Positions 19,582-28,864 of a stretch of DNA of 64,000 nt are shown in pieces. The DNA is from Arenibacter amylolyticus (GTDB lineage: Bacteria; Bacteroidota; Bacteroidia; Flavobacteriales; Flavobacteriaceae). The translations under genes were made by a program, and so were the position numbers. Where the stretch lies: positions 62,001 to 126,000 of the forward strand of contig NZ_MTAZ01000007.1 in assembly GCF_002150785.1 (NCBI RefSeq). Reading direction: 5' to 3'. The notes beneath the pieces were generated by a model. It had not been told where the DNA came from and searched no databases. It was given only the letters and a program-made list of their open reading frames with translations. Within the stretch, counting starts at the first letter, position 1, and the number at the start of each line of letters is the position of its first letter.

Positions 19582-19773
19582 CGGAATAAGTTTAGTCGGC
19601 AAAGATACAATAGATTTCCCTTGCCAATTCAACTTCATTCCCAACGCCCACGAGCTATAAGGAGGTGTTATTACTATTAAAAAAGCAGTATTTTAAATTT
19701 GAATTGACACTTGATTTAATCACAAAACCAATGTAGAACCTTTGTAAACGGCCATAGCTACAATTGGGGCGGC

Positions 19774-20274
19774 CTATTTTTTGGGCCTATAGATTCCATC
19801 AAAAATTATTGTCCAGGTTGTTCCCGAGTCCTTACTAATGCTCCACGTTTGTCTCACTGTTCCATCTTCCTGCTCCTCCCAACTAATTCTATTGTATCCC
19901 GTTTTGGCATTCCCGCTTTCCAAATCGTCCATCTCCATTCTGCCATCTTTCATCCCGCCTACTAAAAACAGCGATAAACCAGTATTATCTATCCAATACT
20001 GCTCCCAACGACCCTTTGCACTATTATACGTATTGAGGCTCTTCCCTTTAAATCCGCTATGATGTGCTTTGTAATGCTCCAACAGCCCTAGGCTATCTAT
20101 AATAGGTTCTATATGACTCTCCCCAGCGAGTTTGTCTGTGCCGTATTGATACACCTCCCAGTGTCCCACCCAAAAATTGAATTCCTGACTTTTATCCTTT
20201 TCAGCCACGGTAATTTGCTGCCCTACACTTTGAAGTGTTGTGAGAAGGCATAAAAATGAAATGAATTTGACCAT
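19774..20274 (-). CDS. Secreted DUF1579-like protein
   Basis: A 166-residue protein starting MVKFISFLCLLTTLQSVGQQ, a Sec signal peptide; the start nine codons upstream is less likely. The mature part has FNFWVGHWEVYQYG, a hallmark of proteins related to DUF1579, followed by short beta strands ending in a TWTIIFDGIYR strand. The family folds as a small barrel resembling lipocalins; its function is unknown. It is probably periplasmic. The neighbour upstream (SRPBCC) is on the same strand, but 110 bp separates them. Confidence 0.72.
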   Translation of the reverse strand: MVKFISFLCLLTTLQSVGQQITVAEKDKSQEFNFWVGHWEVYQYGTDKLAGESHIEPIIDSLGLLEHYKAHHSGFKGKSLNTYNSAKGRWEQYWIDNTGLSLFLVGGMKDGRMEMDDLESGNAKTGYNRISWEEQEDGTVRQTWSISKDSGTTWTIIFDGIYRPKK

Positions 20275-20384
20275 AGTATATTTTTTTACGCGTAGTACCA
20301 CCCCAAGCTAGATCCTCCCCTTTAATAACCTGAAAGGGGCTCACCTTTTAATGGCGTTTTACCCCTAGGTATCATTCAACCTGA

Positions 20385-20813
20385 TTATTCACTATCCAAA
20401 AACTGCTTTAAGGATTTGCTTAAAATATCGGTCCAACCTGCGAGATAATTTTCCCGATTAAAGTCTTTTCCCCCATCGGAGAAATTATCTACTCCATCAT
20501 GGGTAAGCAGCACGGAGGTACCAGTATTTTCTGGAACTATCTCCCATGTTAGAAGGGACTTGCCTATACTATGACTAGGATAGGTCCAGGTATACTGTAA
20601 TTTCTTTTTAGGAACAATCTCCGTGATGGTTGCACGATGATGAAACTCTCTCCTAAATCCTGGTTCAAAAAAATTAAACTCCGCCCCCACCTCCAACTTA
20701 AAGTCGGGAATATCGAAATACCATACTTTCATCTTTTCCCGTTCCGTTATCGCCCGCCAAACCTGTTCCGGACTAGCGGTATAGAGTTCCCGTATTTGTA
20801 CAACTGCGGACAT
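20385..20813 (-). CDS. SRPBCC (AHSA1/START-like) domain protein
   Basis: A 142-residue protein from MSAVVQIRELYTASPEQVWRAI, the classical first strand and helix of the SRPBCC fold. Typical later segments are EKMKVWYFDIPDFKLEVGAEFNF, TITEIVPKKKLQYTWTYP and the C-terminal helix GWTDILSKSLKQFL. AHSA1-type members bind hydrophobic ligands or act as Hsp90-activator-like folds; no catalytic residue is implied. The longer frame (28 extra codons) lacks coding character. It is one of several small accessory enzymes in this stretch. Confidence 0.85.
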   Translation of the reverse strand: MSAVVQIRELYTASPEQVWRAITEREKMKVWYFDIPDFKLEVGAEFNFFEPGFRREFHHRATITEIVPKKKLQYTWTYPSHSIGKSLLTWEIVPENTGTSVLLTHDGVDNFSDGGKDFNRENYLAGWTDILSKSLKQFLDSE

Positions 20814-21322
20814 ACGAATCGTTAAAAATTGCGGAATACTTGGTAGTTTTAAGGAGGAACTCCCTAAGTTAAGAAATTTAAAGCTCCCGTAAAACATTGC
20901 CGATCAATTAATTACCATGACTTATTGAAATTATAAGGGGCAAGTGGATGTAATCAAAAGATATTAACCTGATAAAGGAGCACAGCAACCCAACTTAATA
21001 CTATGGACTGACTCGCTGAACCACAGGCTAATACAAAACCAATTTAAAATTGAAGAAGCGCTAACACATAAGAAACTAAGAAGTATATTTTAATAAACTC
21101 CAACAAAAACTGCGATTAATCAGGCGAAGTTATTCCTTAATCTAAACGGGATTATTGATGTATTTTTAAAATTAGATAGCCCTTCCCACTCCTTTGGATT
21201 GGACTTAGGTGGAAAGGTGGTTTATAAAAATGTTGTGTGAATTGGTTGTTGTAAAAGGGCTCATAAACTAAAATACGGGGGAGCCAAAATAATAGTAGCA
21301 ATCAAAAATCAGGTGAGGTATA
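20814..21322. other. Intergenic region at the edge of an AT-rich segment
   Basis: About 500 bp without a gene I can support. Base composition shifts toward AT from about 20940, where the AT-rich BKACE/GNAT pair begins. Confidence 0.5.
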
Positions 21323-21973
21323 TTATTTCCCTGTATAGGATTTCAACAAGTAATTTCCTTTAAATTTCCCGAACAGACCGATATAAATATAAAGTTTTAA
21401 ATGTTTTGAATTAAGCTTGTTTTTAAATTTGATGGTAGATTTATTAAAATACTCGCTAATACTGTATTTCGTATCTCTTCCGTGCTCTTTTAATAATTGA
21501 TAACTCTTATATCTTAAATAAGGGGCAAGATTTCTCCCCCTAAAATCATGAAATGTCCACATGCTAGATAGATAGGCTTCATTATTCTTGATAGGAAACA
21601 CTTTATCGAAAAAATTTATTTCCTTATTTGTAATCAAATTATAAGCTGCTATTTCATTATTATGTTCCAAACCCAAACACATCCAACACTCTTCATATTC
21701 TTTTTTTAGCAAGTCAATTTGCAAATTCTGGATTCCCTTGCTAACGAACATCAATTCGTCCAGACTAAGTTCTCTTAGCTTAAATTCCGAAACATCTCCT
21801 TTAATTTTTGGTTCAGCGCAAGGCTCAAACTCTTCCTGCACCCAATAATAGGGCATTATTTCAATTCCAATCAGCGCCAAACGATTTTTCAATCCATAGA
21901 GAAACATTCCATTTTTAATCACACTGGAAATTCTTTTGACTTGCGATGTTTTTCTACTTTCCTTTATTGGCAT
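21323..21973 (-). CDS. GNAT-like acetyltransferase, AT-rich
   Basis: A 216-residue protein. The central part SSMWTFHDFRGRNLAPYLRYKSYQLLKEHG resembles the acetyl-CoA-binding region of GNAT proteins (conserved FRGRxLAPYL-type loop then helix), followed by a strand, an Asn-rich turn and a C-terminal IYIGLFGKFKGNYLLKSY as seen in the Lys/acyl-carrier-type GNATs where a bifurcated helix follows. The first 30 residues are basic. No signal peptide. It follows the BKACE gene by 11 bp on the same strand, so the two are probably co-transcribed. The AT-rich codon use of both suggests recent acquisition. Substrate unknown. Confidence 0.6.
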   Translation of the reverse strand: MPIKESRKTSQVKRISSVIKNGMFLYGLKNRLALIGIEIMPYYWVQEEFEPCAEPKIKGDVSEFKLRELSLDELMFVSKGIQNLQIDLLKKEYEECWMCLGLEHNNEIAAYNLITNKEINFFDKVFPIKNNEAYLSSMWTFHDFRGRNLAPYLRYKSYQLLKEHGRDTKYSISEYFNKSTIKFKNKLNSKHLKLYIYIGLFGKFKGNYLLKSYTGK

Positions 21974-21984
21974 ATTATATATTC

Positions 21985-22854
21985 TTAATCATATATTCTA
22001 CCGTATTTCCCATTTCCCGGTTCTAGTTTCATTTTTGATCTAAATTCTTGTGGCGTCATTATTTCCCTATCATTAACCCTGGCTATTGCATGTATTCTTT
22101 CTAATAAATCCAAATTGGTTGCCAGTGTGGTTCTCGAGGAATCGAACCATATATTATCTTCCAATCCAACCCTTACTCCGGCACCAATGGCAATCCCCAA
22201 GGAATTCATCTTAAATTGATTATTTCCAATTCCTGCCAAACTAAATAATGAGTCCTTAGGAAGATCGTTAACCATTATTCCTAAATGCAACAAGTCTGCT
22301 TGGGCACAGGCAATATTCCCTAACAGTAGATTAAAATAATATGGAGGCTTAATAAGTCCTTTTCTTTCCAGATATTTCGAATAATTAATCATTCCGATAT
22401 CGAATACTTCCAATTCTGGCACAATTCCCTTTTCCTTCATAATGGCTGCCAAGCCTTGAACCGTTGATGGGGAATTTACACTGGCAGTAGTATTAAAATT
22501 CAGGGAACTTAGTGTCAGACTCCCATAATCTGGTTTTAAAAACCCCTCCAAAGACAGAGGGTCGGCCCTTAAATCCAATTCGCTAAAATTCCGTCCACTT
22601 AAAGAAACACAAATAACCAGATATGGCGCAAATTTTCGAATTCCTTCGATTATTTCTCCATACACCTCTTTTTTGTAGGTGGGCACCCCAGAAACCTCAT
22701 CCCTTGCATGTAAATGCACCATGGTAATTCCCATCTCATTAGCCCTAAGTACATCTTCAACTATTTCCGCAACACTTACCGGAACATGTTGGGTCATACT
22801 TTTGGTAGGTATCATTCCGGTGGGGGTAAAATTGATCACTAATTCATCATTCAT
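21985..22854 (-). CDS. BKACE family beta-keto acid cleavage enzyme (DUF849)
   Basis: A 289-residue protein from MNDELVINFTPTGMIPTKSM; an upstream start at 22929 would add 25 AT-rich codons before the conserved N-terminus. The zinc site HLHAR is at His47 and His49 and the third ligand is the Glu of GVRVGLEDNIWFD near the C-terminus. SLSGRNFSELDLRADPL and PELEVFDIGMI are typical BKACE segments. The family condenses a beta-keto acid with acetyl-CoA to give acetoacetate and a CoA thioester; Kce in lysine fermentation is the best known. The substrate pocket cannot be assigned. Immediately downstream is a GNAT-like gene, a plausible pathway partner. Confidence 0.85.
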   Translation of the reverse strand: MNDELVINFTPTGMIPTKSMTQHVPVSVAEIVEDVLRANEMGITMVHLHARDEVSGVPTYKKEVYGEIIEGIRKFAPYLVICVSLSGRNFSELDLRADPLSLEGFLKPDYGSLTLSSLNFNTTASVNSPSTVQGLAAIMKEKGIVPELEVFDIGMINYSKYLERKGLIKPPYYFNLLLGNIACAQADLLHLGIMVNDLPKDSLFSLAGIGNNQFKMNSLGIAIGAGVRVGLEDNIWFDSSRTTLATNLDLLERIHAIARVNDREIMTPQEFRSKMKLEPGNGKYGRIYD

Positions 22855-23103
22855 CCTACAATAATTAAGCACAATTAAATATAACCTATTGAAATATAAC
22901 TCGCTATAAAAGATATTTTTATTCGACATTCCTCCTTTTAATTCCGTTCAAATTATGCATTGCCGAAAGCTTATAGGATTTATTATCTATTTCCCACCCC
23001 AACGTCAATCTAGCGAGTTATTGCCATTAAATTAACAACGGATTATTTCCTTCGCCCCTACTCACATAGCATAATTTAATAGCCACGGTATTCCAATTTT
23101 ATC

Positions 23104-23111
23104 TAGTTTTG
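23104..23111 (+). promoter_or_regulatory. Putative -7 box of the ABC-F gene
   Basis: TAGTTTTG, 18 bp before the ATG. Matches TAnnTTTG; no -33 TTTG seen. Confidence 0.35.
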
Positions 23112-23129
23112 CACACTTAAAATCCGATT

Positions 23130-24767
23130 ATGATTTCTGTAGACGCAATAGCGGTTGAGTTTAGTGGTGACACCTTGTTCAGTGATGTCTCCTTTGTAAT
23201 TAATGAGAACGATAAAATTGCCTTGATGGGTAAGAATGGAGCGGGAAAATCTACCATGATGAAGATTATCGCAGGGGAGCAAAAACCCACCAGGGGAAAT
23301 ATACGCTTTCCCAAAGATGCCGTTATCGCTTATTTACCACAGCATTTACTGACCGACGATAGCTGTACTGTTTTTGAGGAAGCCTCCAAGGCTTTCAAGG
23401 AAATCTTTGAAATGCGTGATGAAATGGCGCGCTTAAACAAGGAGTTGGAAACCCGCACCGATTACGAGTCGGATTCCTATATGAAAATCATAGAGCAAGT
23501 GTCGGACCTAGGAGAGAAATTCTATGCCTTAGAGGATATCAACTATGAGGCGGAAGTAGAAAAGGCTTTGCGCGGACTCGGTTTTAAGAGGACCGATTTT
23601 CACCGACTTACCAGCGAATTTAGTGGTGGGTGGAGAATGCGGATAGAACTGGCAAAAATCTTATTGAAAAAACCAGACCTCATCCTTTTAGACGAGCCAA
23701 CCAACCACGTAGACATAGAATCCGTAATCTGGCTGGAAGATTTCTTATTGAACAAAGCCAAAGCCGTAGTGGTCATCTCCCACGATAAAACCTTTATAGA
23801 TAATATTACCAATAGAACTATTGAGGTTACCATGGGAAGGATCTATGATTATAAGGCCAATTACTCCCACTACCTGCAATTGCGGGAAGAAAGAAGAAGT
23901 CACCAAATAAAGGCTTATCAAGAGCAGCAAAAGTTCATTGCAGATAACCAAGCGTTTATAGAGCGTTTTAAAGGAACCTACTCTAAAACCAACCAAGTGA
24001 ACTCTAGGGAACGCATGTTAGAAAAACTGCAGCTTATAGAAATCGATGAGATAGACACTTCTTCCTTAAAACTGCGATTCCCCCCCTCTGTCCGGTCTGG
24101 GGACTACCCTGTACGTGTAGAGGATCTTTCCAAAAGCTATGGCGATAAGGTGGTCTTTAAAAATGCCAGTTTCTCCATAAGCAGGGGAGAGAAAGTTTCT
24201 TTTGTAGGCCGAAACGGGGAAGGTAAATCTACTATGATAAAAGCTATTTTGGGAGAGATTGAGGTAGAGGGACAATGTACATTGGGCCACAATGTAAAAG
24301 TGGGCTATTTTGCCCAGAACCAGGCCTCTTTACTAGATCCGGAACTTACCATCTTCCAAACGGTAGACGAGGTAGCCGAAGGGGAAATACGCACGCAGAT
24401 TAAAAATATTTTAGGGCGATTTATGTTCAGCGGGGATGATCTGGAGAAAAAAGTAAGCGTTCTCTCTGGGGGAGAAAAAACCAGGTTAGCAATGGTAAAA
24501 CTACTGTTAGAACCCGTTAACCTGCTAATCCTGGATGAACCCACCAACCATTTAGATCTTAAATCCAAAGAGGTATTAAAAGAAGCGCTTTTAGCTTTTG
24601 ACGGCACCTTAATATTGGTTTCTCACGACCGTGATTTCCTGCAAGGATTATCACAAAAGGTATTTGAGTTTAAAGAGAACAGGGTGATAGAACATTTTGA
24701 GACCATTGATGCCTTTCTAATACGGAATAGGATTGAAAACTTAAAGGAAATCGATTTAAAGGCCTAA
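23130..24767 (+). CDS. ABC-F family ATPase
   Basis: A 545-residue protein with two ABC domains in one chain and no membrane segment, as in ABC-F translation factors. The first domain has Walker A GKNGAGKST, signature FSGGWRMRIELAK and Walker B LILLDEPTNHVD. The second has GRNGEGKST, LSGGEKTRLAMVK and LLILDEPTNHLD. The linker between them (about 240-320, rich in Arg/Lys: RGTYSKTNQVNSRERML-type) is the P-site interaction motif that reaches the ribosomal P-site tRNA in this family. ABC-F proteins rescue or tune stalled ribosomes, and some give antibiotic resistance; the subgroup here cannot be decided. It is monocistronic. Confidence 0.92.
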   Translation: MISVDAIAVEFSGDTLFSDVSFVINENDKIALMGKNGAGKSTMMKIIAGEQKPTRGNIRFPKDAVIAYLPQHLLTDDSCTVFEEASKAFKEIFEMRDEMARLNKELETRTDYESDSYMKIIEQVSDLGEKFYALEDINYEAEVEKALRGLGFKRTDFHRLTSEFSGGWRMRIELAKILLKKPDLILLDEPTNHVDIESVIWLEDFLLNKAKAVVVISHDKTFIDNITNRTIEVTMGRIYDYKANYSHYLQLREERRSHQIKAYQEQQKFIADNQAFIERFKGTYSKTNQVNSRERMLEKLQLIEIDEIDTSSLKLRFPPSVRSGDYPVRVEDLSKSYGDKVVFKNASFSISRGEKVSFVGRNGEGKSTMIKAILGEIEVEGQCTLGHNVKVGYFAQNQASLLDPELTIFQTVDEVAEGEIRTQIKNILGRFMFSGDDLEKKVSVLSGGEKTRLAMVKLLLEPVNLLILDEPTNHLDLKSKEVLKEALLAFDGTLILVSHDRDFLQGLSQKVFEFKENRVIEHFETIDAFLIRNRIENLKEIDLKA

Positions 24768-24869
24768 AATCCATTTTTTGGTAAGAAAAAAAGCTCCAAC
24801 CCCCTTAATCTGTGGATAAAGAAGGTGGTTTACCCCTTAATAGCGGTAGAAGACCTATAATGCTAAGTT

Positions 24870-25478
24870 CTAAGCAATATCCGTATATCCATTAGGAAAT
24901 GGCCGATATGCGAAATATTGTAGCACCTCCTCAAGGGCAACCTTCATCGCTTTATTAATAGGAAGAATAGAATTCCCCAGCTTAAAATCTATTTGATTGA
25001 GCCTCATATAGTAATCCGAGAAGACAGGTACATACAATCCCTTTTTTAAGGCCTCCACCGCATTATTATAGTTTTCTGCCTGCCCTTCCTTTATTATCTT
25101 ACAAGTTGCTAGTCGCAGTTCTCCAAATTTGTCCTTACTGGCCCCATACCCAAAAAGCCTACATATTAACCCACGGTAAACATAATCTCCACACCTTCCA
25201 TTGTGTTGATCCAAAACAGTCAGGGGGCGGTATAGGAAACAAACAGCACTTTTGTTCAATTTTAATTCTTCCAAAGTAGCTTCTGCCTTTCCATTTAGGA
25301 ATACGTGAAAAGCCCAAGGAAGAAACTCTAGTGGGGATGCCTCCACCTCTGGATGGGTACAGCATTTGCCACATCCTGCTCTGCACCCCAATCCTGTTTC
25401 GCTTTGAAAAGCTGCTATTTCCTTATCCAATCCAGCAAACAACTCTTCTACTGCCCTAACTCTATATTCTATGGTCAT
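24870..25478 (-). CDS. YkgJ-type cysteine cluster protein
   Basis: A 202-residue protein with the family pattern GCRAGCGKCCTHPEVEASPLEF near residue 31, where the closely spaced cysteines (CxxxCxxCC) and further ones (CFLYR, GRCGDYVYRGLICRLFGYG, ATCK) are thought to bind zinc or an Fe-S cluster. Spacing CCT...GRC...CR fits the family (PF03692). Function is unknown for most members. No signal peptide. It is convergent with the ABC-F gene and separated from the downstream small Cys ORF by about 200 bp. Confidence 0.85.
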   Translation of the reverse strand: MTIEYRVRAVEELFAGLDKEIAAFQSETGLGCRAGCGKCCTHPEVEASPLEFLPWAFHVFLNGKAEATLEELKLNKSAVCFLYRPLTVLDQHNGRCGDYVYRGLICRLFGYGASKDKFGELRLATCKIIKEGQAENYNNAVEALKKGLYVPVFSDYYMRLNQIDFKLGNSILPINKAMKVALEEVLQYFAYRPFPNGYTDIA

Positions 25479-25673
25479 TCATTTTTTTTTATAAAATTAC
25501 ATCATAAATAAAAGCGTATAACATAAAAATATTGGTTGGCTATTTTTTTTTAACCTCCTACGCTCCTAATACAGAACAACTACCAAAATATCCTCGGATA
25601 AAATAGGCACTGATAAAGTACTGATTCAGTAATTTAATAGCCTCCAAAATTTTCAGATCTAAAGGGAGTATTT

Positions 25674-25823
25674 TTAGTACAACTGGAACGCATCCAATCC
25701 TATATTTTTCAAAATATCATGCTCGCTCCCAATGCCAAAGGTTGCATTACCATCACACCCCCTACAGATAAAAAACTTTGCTTCACATGGACCTACAACC
25801 CCTATAGGGCAGTTACAATCCAT
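25674..25823 (-). CDS. Small cysteine-rich protein, 49 residues
   Basis: A short open frame of 49 codons: MDCNCPIGVVGPCEAKFF, then ICRGCDG, ending IGLDAFQLY before TAA. It has five cysteines (3, 5, 13, 20, 23) in C-x-C and C-x-x-C arrangements, plus a well-formed C-terminal helix-like segment (SEHDILKNIGL). Composition is protein-like and unlike the surrounding AT-rich DNA. It follows the csp terminator by 36 bp, on the same strand, so it would need its own promoter or read-through. No family recognised; zinc or metal binding is possible. Confidence is limited by length. Confidence 0.45.
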   Translation of the reverse strand: MDCNCPIGVVGPCEAKFFICRGCDGNATFGIGSEHDILKNIGLDAFQLY

Positions 25824-25859
25824 AGCCTCAGGTTTTACAATACTTTTTTAAACGTAAAA

Positions 25860-25883
25860 AGCCTATTCGAAATAGAATAGGCT
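25860..25883 (-). terminator. Rho-independent terminator after the cold-shock gene
   Basis: AGCCTATTC / GAATAGGCT with a 6-nt loop, followed on the minus strand by TTTTTACG. It lies about 30 bp past the csp stop. Confidence 0.82.
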
Positions 25884-25912
25884 CTAGCTTGCAAGAAATT
25901 AAAAAGTATATA

Positions 25913-26104
25913 TTAAATGACTCTAACATTTACTGCGTTTAATCCTTTTTTTCCTTCCTTAAGTTCAAATTCAACAACATCGCCTTCGCGAATCTCGTCG
26001 ATTAAACCGGAGACGTGTACAAAATGTTCTTTTTCAGAGCCTTCTTCGGTGATAAACCCGAATCCTTTGGCATCATTGAAAAATTTTACTGTTCCTCTAT
26101 TCAT
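25913..26104 (-). CDS. Cold-shock domain protein (CspA family)
   Basis: A 63-residue single cold-shock domain: MNRGTVKFFNDAKGFGFITE. RNP-1 is KGFGFI at about 14-19 and RNP-2 is HFVHV at about 27-31; the aromatic residues that stack on RNA bases are present. Such proteins melt RNA secondary structure or act as transcription antiterminators at low temperature. The gene has a full consensus promoter upstream, a leader of about 27 nt and a terminator 30 bp after the stop, so it is a strong single-gene unit. Its long upstream AT-rich zone carries nothing else recognised. Confidence 0.95.
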   Translation of the reverse strand: MNRGTVKFFNDAKGFGFITEEGSEKEHFVHVSGLIDEIREGDVVEFELKEGKKGLNAVNVRVI

Positions 26105-26137
26105 TACTAAAATTTAATTGGTTAAAAAAATGTTAAT

Positions 26138-26168
26138 CAAATATAGCTCCAAAAGTTTGAAACACAAA
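26138..26168 (-). promoter_or_regulatory. Bacteroidota-type promoter of the cold-shock gene
   Basis: On the minus strand: TTTG (26168..26165), 19 bp, TATATTTG (26145..26138). This is an exact match to the TTTG-N19-TAnnTTTG consensus of the Bacteroidota housekeeping sigma factor. Expected transcript start is near 26131. Confidence 0.65.
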
Positions 26169-26416
26169 CAATTGTATTCAACATTTTTTAACCCTCCTAA
26201 AATGAACAGTTTACACCGCAGTATACCTAACTTAGCCACATATTTCTACTGCTGCATGGCTCTAAACTTCTAACTCTCATGAATTTTCCAGGAATACACC
26301 TCTCACAGAAACAGCCTCAACAGCTGCTACCGAAGTACTCGTATCCATTATAAACACCTCAAAAAGAGACTTATTATACTCCCTACCCCGCTACTTCCCT
26401 TTGGGATTGGGATCCA
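26169..26416. other. Intergenic region between csp and a secreted protein gene
   Basis: No further gene or repeat seen. Confidence 0.45.
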
Positions 26417-26842
26417 CTATTTTGCAGACCTTCTTGTGCCTTTCAATGCCAAGGGCCCCTGGGAAGAGATGGCTTCCCCAATCAATTCATCGCCCTTCAT
26501 CTCTAAAGAAACTTCAATCTTTTCGCCTTCCACCCAAATAGAAAATTTCATGGTATTCTTTTCCAATACTACTTCGGTGGCTCTTAGGGTATTGTACCCA
26601 AGCTTCACCTTTACCCCATACCCCTCTTTTTCTTTGGTAATAAACAACACACCACTCCTATATTCATAGGGGGCATCCGCTGCGGTATAATCCCATTGAC
26701 CTATAAAGGAATTAGGAACTACAGCTACCAATTCGGCCTGAAATAGGCTATTTGCAGAAGTCTTAAGGTTTGATGCCATAAGCGATGTATTGGTCATCAA
26801 AAGAAACAAACCGACATAAAATAAATGGTTACAATTCTTCAT
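26417..26842 (-). CDS. Small secreted protein, function unknown
   Basis: A 141-residue protein with an N-terminal hydrophobic segment (NHLFYVGLFLLMTNTSLMASN) that reads as a Sec signal peptide. The mature part has FIGQWDYTAADAPYEYRSG and then alternating strands rich in Val and Lys (YGVKVKLGY, TMKFSIWVEGEKIEVSLEM), with an end LKGTRRSAK. This pattern of a GxW followed by a short meander is common in lipocalin-like export proteins of this group. No catalytic residues. Stands alone between csp and the TonB-receptor-like gene. Confidence 0.7.
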   Translation of the reverse strand: MKNCNHLFYVGLFLLMTNTSLMASNLKTSANSLFQAELVAVVPNSFIGQWDYTAADAPYEYRSGVLFITKEKEGYGVKVKLGYNTLRATEVVLEKNTMKFSIWVEGEKIEVSLEMKGDELIGEAISSQGPLALKGTRRSAK

Positions 26843-27084
26843 TTTTTTTAATTATTAAAATTACACTTGAATTTATGTCAAAATAAAAGGTTTCCTCCGA
26901 ACCATACGGGGCTTTTCCCGTTTTTGGGACTAAAGGCCCCCTCTCTGTGGTGAATGGGGCATAGCAATTTTATCCTTTATCAGAACCCAATAAAAAAATA
27001 GGGGATATATGGTTTTCCCAGATACCCCCTTATTAATTGGTAATTAAAGAAATTGCTTCCTTAACCTATATTAAATATAGTAAG

Positions 27085-28839
27085 CTAAAGATCGAATTTA
27101 TAAGTGGCTCCTGCCAAAAACTGAAAGCCTTGTACCTTATAATTGTTCCATCTCATATAGTTCTGATTGGCAATATTATGCGCTTTGGCAAATACGGAGA
27201 ACTGCTGATTAATCCGGTATCCCACATGGGCATTGGCATCAAAATAACTTTTTAAGGTAATGGGCGTCATTGTAAAATTCTCTGGCAAAGTACCCGGTGT
27301 TGCCACGGTATATAAATCGTCTCGCTCCCCTACAAAAAACAAATTGGCTCCCATAAACCACTGCTCCCCTAGTTGGTAGTCTAAAAATAAAGAACTGGTT
27401 AAGTTAGGTAGGTTCCATGCAGGATTCCCTGTTTCGGTATCATAATCAAACACCTCTGCATTAATACCAATTATGAAATTGCGATCTACTTCCACATTTA
27501 GCTCCCCAAATATTCCCAAGGTTCTAACATCGTCGTAAAATACCTGAAAACTATTTCCATAATAATATCCTTTCTTATCGTTCCTACTCGTGTTTTCTGG
27601 ATTCAGTAGAAACAATGGCTTTCTATTCTCGGCCATATAGGAACCTTTTAGGTTATAACTTAGGTTGGGCAATAATTGTCCCTTCACCCCAATATAGCCA
27701 TCGTATTGTTGGTCTGTAGGCTGTATTTCCAGTGTTGGGGAAACATAGGGATTCTCCTCTACAAAACCGTAAAAGGAATTTTGATTGAGCCCTCCCTCAA
27801 TTCCACCATAGATAATGGCCAGGTCGTCCATCATCTTATAGGAACCGGTAAATTTGGGGTATATGTAAAAATTATTACCATTATTCTCCAAATCCATCCC
27901 ATAGACAAAAGTAGCCCCTAGGTTAAGGGTCAATTCTTCCGATTCAATCTTCAGATTTGGATTTACCCCCATTTGTAAAAAGGCGTATTTTGTTTCAGGA
28001 GTATTGGTTTCATTACTCACCGGAGCATTTTTAAAAGTCCCCCCTAAATAGTCTACTTGGGTTTTAATGGTAAGCATTTCCTCCCCCAAGGGCGCTTCCA
28101 AAATAGGTTTTAGAACAGCTCTGTTCTCCCCAGAATTAGTTGCGTCCCAGAAGCGTCTCACCATCAGGTTTGCCCCTTTAAAGAAGGAATCCTCTACCTC
28201 TATATGGGCACCCGCGTGCACGTCAAAATAGTGTTGTTTCTCATCTATACCGCTTACCAACTCCTCCGTATAATAGCCGTTGGGTATCCCGTACCAATTA
28301 TACATTTGATGCTGCAAGCCTAGATGGGCGCCCCAGCTTAGGTAACGATCGTACTTGGAATATTTACCATTCAATTTAGTATTGTAGTACTCATTATCCA
28401 AGGCAGAACTGGGAATATCTCCCCTAGACGAACGGTGATTTAATGAAACATCGAACCTTTGGTCCCTACTCAACGCCCTACTGGTATAGAAATCTACCAA
28501 TGCATTGTTATAATTCCCCAGACCAATGGAAGCCGATGAATTAAATAATTTGGCCGGAGCCGTTTTCTCTATCCCCGTAGCCTTTCCCTTGGCAGGGGTA
28601 AACGTAGAGGCAACCGGCACCGAAAAGATGCTATAGGAGATTGGCTTTTTTTGTAAAACCAACGAGTCGTTCAATACGGGGACCGATTTAATCTTAAAGG
28701 CGTCGGAAATGGTGGGGGCATAAGCCTTTACCACCGTTACCGTCTCTGTCCCTATATCCTTTTTACCTTCTTCCTGTGCTTGTACTGCTTGGTAAAAACC
28801 AACCAATACCAGCAGACTTATTTTTATAGATGTATGCAT
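27085..28839 (-). CDS. TonB-dependent-receptor-like outer-membrane barrel
   Basis: A 584-residue outer-membrane protein starting MHTSIKISLLVLVGFYQAVQAQ, a signal peptide. Near the N-terminus is GTETVTVVKAYAPTISDAF, which fits the short TonB-box-like and linker region seen in a flavobacterial family of plug-less or short-plug TonB-receptor relatives. The remainder is a run of amphipathic beta strands with aromatic girdles, ending QGFQLAGATYKFDL-type sequence with a terminal aromatic-x-x pattern. No typical 120-residue plug domain is seen. It lies 25 bp downstream of the TPR gene in the same direction, a pairing I recall as conserved in flavobacteria; function not defined. Confidence 0.78.
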   Translation of the reverse strand: MHTSIKISLLVLVGFYQAVQAQEEGKKDIGTETVTVVKAYAPTISDAFKIKSVPVLNDSLVLQKKPISYSIFSVPVASTFTPAKGKATGIEKTAPAKLFNSSASIGLGNYNNALVDFYTSRALSRDQRFDVSLNHRSSRGDIPSSALDNEYYNTKLNGKYSKYDRYLSWGAHLGLQHQMYNWYGIPNGYYTEELVSGIDEKQHYFDVHAGAHIEVEDSFFKGANLMVRRFWDATNSGENRAVLKPILEAPLGEEMLTIKTQVDYLGGTFKNAPVSNETNTPETKYAFLQMGVNPNLKIESEELTLNLGATFVYGMDLENNGNNFYIYPKFTGSYKMMDDLAIIYGGIEGGLNQNSFYGFVEENPYVSPTLEIQPTDQQYDGYIGVKGQLLPNLSYNLKGSYMAENRKPLFLLNPENTSRNDKKGYYYGNSFQVFYDDVRTLGIFGELNVEVDRNFIIGINAEVFDYDTETGNPAWNLPNLTSSLFLDYQLGEQWFMGANLFFVGERDDLYTVATPGTLPENFTMTPITLKSYFDANAHVGYRINQQFSVFAKAHNIANQNYMRWNNYKVQGFQFLAGATYKFDL

Positions 28840-28864
28840 GTTGTGTTCTTTTTATGGAAATCTT

